A stretch of DNA of 8,307 bases, taken from Clostridia bacterium. GTDB taxonomy: Bacteria; Bacillota; Clostridia; Oscillospirales; Butyricicoccaceae. This document shows positions 1 through 4,426 of the stretch, piece after piece. Each line of letters opens with the position of its first letter. The first letter of the stretch is position 1. Under the pieces are notes generated by a model. The model worked only from the letters and a program-made list of their open reading frames with translations, made no database searches and was not told the origin of the DNA. Location of the stretch: the NCBI GenBank assembly GCA_017396925.1, contig JAFQKM010000260.1:1-8307 (forward strand), read 5' to 3'. The position numbers and the translations under genes were made by a program.

Positions 1-178
1 TGATACAGGGGCAAAGGCTGATGAGGGACGACAGGGCGCTGGATTTGAGCAGGGGCAGAAACAGGGGGAAGAAGAGCATGACAAAGATGCCGCTTCCGAA
101 TCCTGTGGTGCCCTGCACGAGGCCGCCGCCGATGCACGGAATGAAGACGTAAAGCATCTTCAGCAGGTCAATGTTCAT
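1..178 (-). CDS. TauE/SafE (TSUP) family permease, N-terminal part only
   Basis: The gene starts at the ATG complementary to 176-178 and runs off the left edge of the window, so only about 59 residues are visible. The translation begins MNIDLLKMLYVFIPCIGGG and continues with a VQGTTGFGSGIF segment followed by a hydrophobic stretch (VMLFFPLFLPLL). The GTTGFGSG pattern shortly after a first membrane helix is typical of TauE/SafE (TSUP) membrane proteins, which export sulfite, sulfoacetate or other small organosulfur anions, or are of unknown substrate. A GAGAGG ribosome binding site lies about 10 bases upstream of the ATG, and a good promoter lies further upstream. The gene is divergent from the DUF3343/aldo-keto reductase operon. 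The family call rests on the short motif and hydrophobicity; the substrate cannot be inferred. Confidence 0.75.
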   Translation of the reverse strand, partial: MNIDLLKMLYVFIPCIGGGLVQGTTGFGSGIFVMLFFPLFLPLLKSSALSSLISLCPCI

Positions 179-216
179 AATGGATATTCCTCTCTTTTTA
201 TAATCACTACCCCTAC

Positions 217-245
217 AGTATACCGCTGCCCGGCCCTAAAGTCAA
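217..245 (-). promoter_or_regulatory. Sigma-A promoter for the TauE/SafE gene
   Basis: Read on the minus strand, a -35 box TTGACT (240-245) and a -10 box TATACT (217-222) are separated by 17 bases. Transcription should start near 210, giving a leader of about 30 bases before the ATG at 178. Its -35 box is only 15 bases from the -35 box of the oppositely directed promoter at 261-290. Confidence 0.8.
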
Positions 246-260
246 AGGCCGCTGTTTCAT

Positions 261-290
261 TTGACAATGTGCATACCTTTGCGTTATAAT
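261..290 (+). promoter_or_regulatory. Near-consensus sigma-A promoter for the DUF3343/aldo-keto reductase operon
   Basis: A perfect -35 box TTGACA (261-266) and a perfect -10 box TATAAT (285-290) are separated by 18 bases. Transcription should begin around 297, about 48 bases before the first gene's start codon. Both hexamers are exact consensus, which predicts strong expression without an activator. No clear operator palindrome was seen between it and the divergent promoter. Confidence 0.85.
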
Positions 291-344
291 ATATAAGTAC
301 TTTTATGCATTATCCCTACAAAGATTTACAGAGGATATCCCATC

Positions 345-605
345 ATGGAAAATTATTACCTGTACACCTTCGAATCGACCCATGGCGCCATTGCCGCCCA
401 GAAGCTGCTCAAGGGCACCATGCAGGCTGTCATCATGCCCGTCCTGCGCGAGATCAACGCCAGCTGCGGCATTTCGGTCAGGATCCCTGTCGAAGGCTAT
501 GAAGAAAGCCTGCAGATCATGCAGGAAAACATGGAAGGTGACTTTTCCCTCTACCATATCGAGGGCAAGACCATCACCTGCCTGATCAAAGAAGAAGAAA
601 AATAA
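345..605 (+). CDS. DUF3343 (putative Se/S carrier-like) protein
   Basis: An 86-residue protein matching the DUF3343 family (Pfam 'putative Se/S carrier protein-like'). The sequence shows the family layout: a strand YLYTFES (5-11), a helix with AAQKLLKG (17-24), a MPVLREINASCGISVRI segment (31-47) with the conserved Cys41, and an acidic C-terminus. Family members are small, usually 75-90 residues, and are thought to relate to selenium or sulfur carrier chemistry, but no reaction is established. The start at 345 was chosen because GAGG sits 10 bases upstream and the family begins right at this point; a nested ORF beginning at 305 is in another frame. The gene is followed after 42 bases by an iron-sulfur aldo/keto reductase without an obvious terminator, so the two are probably co-transcribed. 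Confidence 0.8.
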   Translation: MENYYLYTFESTHGAIAAQKLLKGTMQAVIMPVLREINASCGISVRIPVEGYEESLQIMQENMEGDFSLYHIEGKTITCLIKEEEK

Positions 606-647
606 AAGAGAGATCCTATTTTAAATTACATACAGGAGGATACACAC

Positions 648-1769
648 ATGAAAGAGTATATCGGATGCCAGATCCCCAAGCTGGGCTTCGGCCTGATGCG
701 TCTGCCCCAGAAGGACGGCGTTATTGATGTCGAGCAGGTCAAGAAGATGGCCGACCACTTCTTTGCCAACGGCTTTACATACTGCGATACCGCCTATGTC
801 TACGGCGGCGGCGCTTCCGAGCTGGCTGCAAAGGAAGCCATTGTCGATCGTTATCCCCGCGAAAGCTTCCAGCTGGCCGACAAGCTGCCCGTTATCAACA
901 TCGAGAAGGAAGAAGACATGGAAGCCTTTGTCCAGACCTCTCTGGAGCGCACTGGCGCCGGCTACTTCGACTTCTACCTGCTGCACGCCCTGAACAAGAA
1001 CAAGCTGGAGATCTGCGACAAGTTCGACGCCTGGAGCTTCATGGTCCAGCTGAAGGAGCGCGGCCTGGCCAAGCACGTCGGCTTCTCCTTCCACGACAAG
1101 GCTGAAGTCCTCGACGAGATCCTGACCAAGCACCCCGAGATGGAGTTTGTCCAGCTGCAGATCAACTATGCCGACTGGGACAACGACGGCGTCCAGTCCC
1201 GTCTGTGCCACGAAGTCTGCATGAAGCACGGCAAGCCCGTTGTTATCATGGAGCCCGTTAAGGGCGGCAATCTGGTCACCATGACCCCCGAAGTTCAGGA
1301 GACCTTCAAGAAGGCCAACCCCGATGCCTCCATCGCATCCTGGGCTGTCCGCTTCGCCGCTTCCCGCGAAGGCCTGATCACCGTTCTGTCCGGTATGTCC
1401 AACATGGAGCAGATGGAAGACAACGTTTCCTACATGAAGGACTTCCAGCCCCTGAACGAGGAAGAGAACGCCGTTGTCGCAAAGGTCGTCGAGATCCTCA
1501 ACTCCATCCCCACCATCCCCTGCACAGCCTGTGAATACTGCGTTGCCGGCTGCCCCATGCAGATCAACATCCCCGCCATCTTCAAGGCTTACAACAACTA
1601 CCTGGTCTATGGCAACCTGCAGGGCGCCAAGAACGCTTACGAGAATGCCATCAAGGAGCGCGGCCGTGCTTCTGCTTGCTATCGCTGCGGCCAGTGCGAG
1701 GCACAGTGCCCCCAGCAGATCAACATCATCGAAAAGCTGGCCGAGATTGCCAAGGTCCTCGAGGCATAA
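648..1769 (+). CDS. Aldo/keto reductase with C-terminal double [4Fe-4S] motif
   Basis: A 373-residue cytoplasmic oxidoreductase of the ferredoxin-like aldo/keto reductase group (COG1453 type). Residues 1-270 form the TIM-barrel part; the usual tetrad is visible as Asp47, Tyr52, Lys79 and His113 (CDTAYVYGG, LADKLP, YLLHAL). The C-terminal part holds two cysteine clusters, C292-x2-C295-x2-C298-x3-C302-P and C344-x2-C347-x2-C350-x3-C354-P, each able to bind a [4Fe-4S] cluster. This suggests electron transfer between the barrel active site and an iron-sulfur partner; the natural substrate is unknown. Length fits the family. The start is fixed by an AGGAGG at 634-639, 8 bases upstream of the ATG. 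It lies 42 bases after the DUF3343 gene and ends just before a strong terminator. Confidence 0.9.
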   Translation: MKEYIGCQIPKLGFGLMRLPQKDGVIDVEQVKKMADHFFANGFTYCDTAYVYGGGASELAAKEAIVDRYPRESFQLADKLPVINIEKEEDMEAFVQTSLERTGAGYFDFYLLHALNKNKLEICDKFDAWSFMVQLKERGLAKHVGFSFHDKAEVLDEILTKHPEMEFVQLQINYADWDNDGVQSRLCHEVCMKHGKPVVIMEPVKGGNLVTMTPEVQETFKKANPDASIASWAVRFAASREGLITVLSGMSNMEQMEDNVSYMKDFQPLNEEENAVVAKVVEILNSIPTIPCTACEYCVAGCPMQINIPAIFKAYNNYLVYGNLQGAKNAYENAIKERGRASACYRCGQCEAQCPQQINIIEKLAEIAKVLEA

Positions 1770-1788
1770 AATCTGCTTTTTGCATTAT

Positions 1789-1820
1789 AAATGCCCTCCG
1801 GAAAACTCCGGAGGGCATTT
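1789..1820 (+). terminator. Intrinsic terminator after the aldo/keto reductase gene
   Basis: A perfect 13-bp stem, AAATGCCCTCCGG paired with CCGGAGGGCATTT, closes a 6-base loop (AAAACT) and runs into a TTTTCTTT tract. It starts 19 bases after the stop codon. The core GCCCTCCGG/CCGGAGGGC recurs in the terminator at 2798-2827. Confidence 0.93.
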
Positions 1821-1837
1821 TCTTTGTCCGCACTTTA

Positions 1838-1846
1838 TGGTATACT
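1838..1846 (+). promoter_or_regulatory. Extended -10 promoter for the AEC permease gene
   Basis: TGG directly followed by TATACT gives an extended -10 element (TGn-TATACT). No good -35 hexamer lies 16-18 bases upstream, where the T-tract of the preceding terminator sits; an extended -10 can compensate for that. The predicted start is near 1853, about 26 bases ahead of the ATG at 1879. Confidence 0.6.
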
Positions 1847-1878
1847 GAGGCTGATAAAAATATACGGAGGCGTATCCT

Positions 1879-2787
1879 ATGTCTACCTTCCAGACCATGC
1901 TGCATATGCAGCTTTCCCTCTTTGCCATCATGCTGATCGGCTTCTTCTGCCGCAAAAAGGGGATGATCGACAATAAAACCCGCGGCGTTCTGTCCGACCT
2001 GCTGATCAACATCATCCTGCCCTGCAACATCGCCATGTCCTTCGACATTGAAGTGACCGACAAGCTGCTGCAGTCGGCCGGTCTGGTCTTTCTGGCCTAC
2101 ATGGGCGTACAGACCTTCACCTGGCTGCTCAGCCGTGTGGCTTATACCAAAGTACCCGAAGACCGTCAGATGGTCCTGCGCCACGGCACCATCACCTCCA
2201 ATGCCGGTTTTCTGGGCAACCCCATCACCCAGGGTGTCTTTGGCAACGAGGGCCTGCTGTATGCCTCCATCGCCATGATCCCCGTCCGCATCTTCCTGTG
2301 GTCGGCCGGCCTGAGCCTCTATACCAAGACCGACAGCAAATCGGTCGTCAAAAACCTGCTGACCCACCCCTGTGTTGTCGCCGTCTTTGTGGGCTTCGGC
2401 ATCATGTTCCTGCCCTTCGAGCTGCCCAATTTCCTGGTGCGCACCCTCAATTCGGTGGGTGGCTGCACCACAGCGGTCTCGATGATGGTCATCGGCGCCA
2501 TTCTGGCCGACATCGATCTGGGCCATATCGAATGGGGCCTGCTGGGCTACTACAGCTTCATCCGTCTGATCGCCATCCCGGCCGTTGTGCTGGCAGCCAT
2601 GCGTCTGCTGGGCGTCCATCCTCTGGTCGGCGGCGTCTGCACCCTGCTCTCCGGTATGCCTGCGGCTTCCCTCACCGCCGTTCTGGCGGCCAAGTACGGG
2701 CAGAACTATGCCTTTGCTTCTCAGGTGGTCTTTGTATCGACCCTGCTTTCGATGATCACCATTCCCCTGATGACCCTCTTCTTCTAA
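1879..2787 (+). CDS. AEC (auxin efflux carrier/malate permease-like) family transporter
   Basis: A 302-residue integral membrane protein of the AEC family (Mem_trans domain), close to the usual length of about 300-320. Hydrophobic helices span nearly the whole chain in the two-half layout of the family. Characteristic stretches are LLINIILPCNIA (41-52), TSNAGFLGNP (106-115, the conserved AEC glycine/asparagine motif), CTTAVSMMVIGAIL (196-209) and SGMPAASLTAVLAAKYG (258-274). Bacterial members move organic acids such as malate or malonate, or remain uncharacterised; the substrate here cannot be told. The start is supported by GGAGG at 1866-1870, 8 bases before the ATG. The gene stands alone between two intrinsic terminators with its own promoter, so it appears to be a single-gene unit. 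Confidence 0.88.
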   Translation: MSTFQTMLHMQLSLFAIMLIGFFCRKKGMIDNKTRGVLSDLLINIILPCNIAMSFDIEVTDKLLQSAGLVFLAYMGVQTFTWLLSRVAYTKVPEDRQMVLRHGTITSNAGFLGNPITQGVFGNEGLLYASIAMIPVRIFLWSAGLSLYTKTDSKSVVKNLLTHPCVVAVFVGFGIMFLPFELPNFLVRTLNSVGGCTTAVSMMVIGAILADIDLGHIEWGLLGYYSFIRLIAIPAVVLAAMRLLGVHPLVGGVCTLLSGMPAASLTAVLAAKYGQNYAFASQVVFVSTLLSMITIPLMTLFF

Positions 2788-2797
2788 GCCATACGAA

Positions 2798-2827
2798 AAG
2801 CCCTCCGGAGCGATATCCGGAGGGCTT
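2798..2827 (+). terminator. Bidirectional intrinsic terminator after the AEC permease gene
   Basis: An 11-bp stem AAGCCCTCCGG/CCGGAGGGCTT closes an 8-base loop and is followed on the plus strand by TTATTTTTT. On the minus strand the same stem is followed by TTTTCG, so it can also stop transcription coming from the rlmH side. It sits between the convergent permease gene and the gene remnants at 2836-3032. Confidence 0.9.
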
Positions 2828-2835
2828 ATTTTTTG

Positions 2836-2982
2836 CTATTTCAGAAGTTCCAGTGCATCCTGCAGGCTGCGGACAACGGTCAGACCGTCCTCCTCGGGCG
2901 CCTCCCCTGTACGGCAAAGCAGGATGGGACGGATGCCCACGGCGCGGCGCAGAAGCGCCGGGTACTGGAGCAAGGCTTCTAC
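2836..2982 (-). pseudogene. C-terminal remnant, probably of a HAD-type hydrolase
   Basis: An open frame of 48 codons ends with TAG at 2836-2838 and begins right after a TAA at 2983-2985. Its last 34 residues, VGIRPILLCRTGE followed by an acidic linker and LTVVRSLQDALELLK, read like the end of a haloacid dehalogenase (HAD) superfamily hydrolase: a G(I/M)xPILLxR strand, then a V(V)xSLxELLELL helix. No start codon, no catalytic DxDxT motif and no upstream part of such a gene exist here; the frame runs straight into the duplicated rlmH 3' end. The similarity starts exactly where the repeat at 2940 stops, so this looks like the stump of a gene cut off by the rearrangement. Nine bases past its stop the bidirectional terminator begins. 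The HAD identification is from a short segment and is moderate. Confidence 0.45.
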
Positions 2983-3033
2983 TTATGATATTTGCTGCCT
3001 GCGTTGATCGCCAGTGCTCTATACACCTGCTCC
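2940..3033 (-). repeat. Direct repeat copy A: displaced rlmH 3' end plus downstream hairpin
   Basis: This 94-base stretch matches 3125-3218 without gaps, with 6 differences. Positions 2940-2987 are a perfect 48-base match that covers the stop codon, the last two codons and 39 bases downstream. Positions 2988-3033 correspond to coding sequence and carry all 6 differences. Both copies contain the inverted repeat CGGCGC-AGAA-GCGCCG (here at 2945-2960). Similarity fades after 3033. Confidence 0.93.
2979..3032 (-). pseudogene. rlmH C-terminal fragment (17 codons plus stop)
   Basis: Read on the minus strand, this encodes EQVYRALAINAGSKYHK and a TAG stop, exactly the last 17 residues of the intact RlmH encoded at 3164-3622. 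Five codons (Tyr149, Lys148... and upstream Arg, Tyr, Val codons) use a different synonym in the two copies; no amino acid changes. Upstream in the same frame the protein similarity ends (a GAQ replaces the VML that precedes EQ in RlmH) and a TGA appears about 15 codons further. There is no start codon, so it cannot make a methyltransferase. The purely synonymous divergence says that both copies were under selection as real or functional rlmH ends until recently, or that the fragment derives from another strain's or element's rlmH end. Confidence 0.85.
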
Positions 3034-3037
3034 TGTG

Positions 3038-3064
3038 CCCCATAAAAACTTCGTTTTTTCGGGG
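3038..3064. repeat. Imperfect hairpin between the rlmH repeat copies
   Basis: CCCC (3038-3041) pairs with GGGG (3061-3064), and AAAAAC (3044-3049) pairs with GTTTTT (3053-3058) around a TTC loop, with a 2x2 internal mismatch. The GGGG continues into GGGGACCCC (3061-3069), and a perfect 10-base palindrome TTCAATTGAA follows at 3071-3080. The role is unknown; the dense inverted repeats resemble ends of small mobile repeats. Confidence 0.5.
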
Positions 3065-3113
3065 ACCCCTTTCAATTGAATAGATTTCGCGCGGCAAAGC
3101 CTTCCGAAATCGA

Positions 3114-3145
3114 CGCCGAAAAATCGGCGCGGCGCAGAAGCGCCG
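3114..3145 (-). terminator. Tandem GC-rich hairpins after rlmH, possible weak terminator
   Basis: On the minus strand the rlmH stop codon is followed 18 bases later by CGGCGC-TTCT-GCGCCG (3130-3145) and then by a second inverted repeat, CGCCGA with TCGGCG around a TTTT loop (3114-3129). The T run lies inside the second hairpin, not directly after the first, so this is a poor match to a standard intrinsic terminator. If transcripts read through, the terminator at 2798-2827 would stop them. Confidence 0.35.
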
Positions 3146-3218
3146 GGTACTGGAGCAAGGCTTCTACTTATGGTACTTGCTGCCTGCGTTGATCGCCAGT
3201 GCGCGGTATACCTGCTCC
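3125..3218 (-). repeat. Direct repeat copy B: 3' end of intact rlmH plus downstream hairpin
   Basis: This is the partner of 2940-3033, offset by 185 bases in the same orientation. It covers the last 17 codons and stop of the intact rlmH gene and 39 bases beyond, including the inverted repeat at 3130-3145. The 48 bases at 3125-3172 are identical to 2940-2987. Confidence 0.93.
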
Positions 3219-3622
3219 AGTACCATGACTCTCGCCAGATGATGCGGGAAGGTCATGGGCGACATGGAGAGCTTGAAGTCGGCGCGTTTTTTGACCTCGT
3301 CGGCCAGGCCGTTGCTCGAGCCGATAAGAATGGCAACATTGGAGAAGCCGCGATTCTGGATCTCGGTAAACTTATCGGCAAAGGCCACGCTGTCGAGCAG
3401 CTTGCCCTCGATGCACATGGCGCAGACGAAGCACTGCTTGGGCAGAGCCTCGAAGATCTTCACCGCCTCGCGCTCCAGCCCGTCAGGACGGTTGACCTCT
3501 TCGGGCAGCTCGACGATCTCGACATTGGCCATGGTCTTCAGGCGCTTGAGATATTCCTTGCAGGCCTCCAGATAAAACTTTTCCTTCAGCTTGCCGACCG
3601 TAATGATCTTGATGGATAACAT
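3164..3622 (-). CDS. rlmH: 23S rRNA (pseudouridine-1915-N3)-methyltransferase RlmH
   Basis: A 152-residue SPOUT-class methyltransferase that uses SAM to methylate pseudouridine 1915 in helix 69 of 23S rRNA on assembled ribosomes. The length is near the usual 155-159. It begins MLSIKIITVGKLKEKFY, as the family does, and the trefoil-knot SAM site is seen in LIGSSNGL (99-106) and SMSPMTFPHHLARVMVLEQ (119-137), with the conserved ending YRALAINAGSKYHK. AGGAGG (minus strand, 3628-3633) lies 5 bases before the ATG. It follows walJ by 21 bases and is the last gene of the leftward cluster; the same walJ-rlmH proximity is seen in Bacillus and Staphylococcus. Its 3' end is duplicated 185 bp downstream. 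In staphylococci this 3' end is the attachment site of SCC elements. Confidence 0.96.
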   Translation of the reverse strand: MLSIKIITVGKLKEKFYLEACKEYLKRLKTMANVEIVELPEEVNRPDGLEREAVKIFEALPKQCFVCAMCIEGKLLDSVAFADKFTEIQNRGFSNVAILIGSSNGLADEVKKRADFKLSMSPMTFPHHLARVMVLEQVYRALAINAGSKYHK

Positions 3623-3643
3623 GAATGCCTCCTGTTTCTGCCC

Positions 3644-4414
3644 CTACAATTCGATGGGCTTCTGCATCTGCCGTGCGCCGGCGGCGCCAAGCAGGGTCTC
3701 CTGCGGCAGGCCAAACATCAGCAGGGCGTTGCTGTTTTCCCGCAGGGCGATACCGGGCAGATTGTTGACCTCGCTCAGATGCCCCAGCATGACGCGCTCG
3801 GTCCCCTCGAGGACCAGACGGGCGACGATCTGGGCACAGTCGCGGTTGGACAGATGGCCGCGTGCCGACAGCACGCGCTGCTTGAGGTGATAGGGATAGG
3901 GGCCTGTTTTAAGCATGTCCACATCGTGGTTGGATTCGATAAACAGGCTCTTGCAGCGGCGCATCAGCTCGAAGATCTCGGCCGTCACGGTGCCCATATC
4001 GGTGCAGTAGGCCAGGCTCTCCTGCCCCTCACCGAAGCTGAAGCAGCTGCTGCCCAGGCAGTCGTGGGGCGTCTCGGCGGTGCGGACAACCACATCGCCC
4101 AGCGCAAAACGGTCGCCCGGGTCAAAAAGAATGGGATCTCCCTTCCTTGCAGGTAGAAGATCCCAGGTGGTCTCGCTGCAGACGATCTGCGCATCGGTAT
4201 GCTTGAGCAATACAGGCAGCGCCGCCACATGATCGCTGTGGGCATGGGTAATCGCAATATGGGTCAAATCAGCGGGACGCAGGCCCAGCTCACGAAGACA
4301 AGCGGAAATGTACTTCGTGTTGGTACCTGCGTCGATCAGAATTTTTGTATCATCTTTGATGTAAATCGCGCTGTTGCCCTTTGACCCACTGGTAAAAGAA
4401 CAAAATAAGCTCAT
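3644..4414 (-). CDS. walJ: WalJ/YycJ metallo-beta-lactamase-fold hydrolase
   Basis: A 256-residue cytoplasmic protein of the YycJ (WalJ, VicX) family. It opens with MSLFCSFTSGSKGNSAIYI, then LIDAGTNTKYI (26-36), the metal-binding THAHSDH (56-62; His57, His59, Asp61, His62), His117 in TPHD, Asp139 in YCTDMG, ESNHD (160-164), YPYHLKQR (173-180) and GHLSN (186-190), the latter three being typical of YycJ. The fold binds two metal ions. WalJ proteins affect cell wall homeostasis and coordination of division with DNA replication; a 5'-3' exonuclease activity has been described for some members. The start is the family's normal one, but the 12 bases between the murA stop and this ATG hold no Shine-Dalgarno sequence, so translation is probably coupled to murA. 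rlmH follows by 21 bases. Confidence 0.93.
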   Translation of the reverse strand: MSLFCSFTSGSKGNSAIYIKDDTKILIDAGTNTKYISACLRELGLRPADLTHIAITHAHSDHVAALPVLLKHTDAQIVCSETTWDLLPARKGDPILFDPGDRFALGDVVVRTAETPHDCLGSSCFSFGEGQESLAYCTDMGTVTAEIFELMRRCKSLFIESNHDVDMLKTGPYPYHLKQRVLSARGHLSNRDCAQIVARLVLEGTERVMLGHLSEVNNLPGIALRENSNALLMFGLPQETLLGAAGARQMQKPIEL

Positions 4415-4426
4415 TGGAGATGGTTT

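Noticed and set aside
1726..2619. A 297-codon open frame on the minus strand opposite the AEC permease gene
   Set aside because: It runs through the terminator at 1789-1820 and is the low-complexity mirror of a recognisable transporter gene.
2298..3083. A 261-codon plus-strand frame overlapping the AEC permease end and the repeat region
   Set aside because: It is an out-of-frame reading of the permease gene that continues through a strong terminator and the remnants; Arg/Pro/His-rich and without family resemblance.
2756..3097. A 113-codon minus-strand frame through the rlmH remnant
   Set aside because: It reads the rlmH and HAD remnants out of frame and crosses the bidirectional terminator; no ribosome binding site was seen.
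3061..3145. A CRISPR array, suspected from repeated and palindromic short motifs
   Set aside because: There are only two repeat copies, one of them inside a gene, and no regular repeat-spacer pattern.
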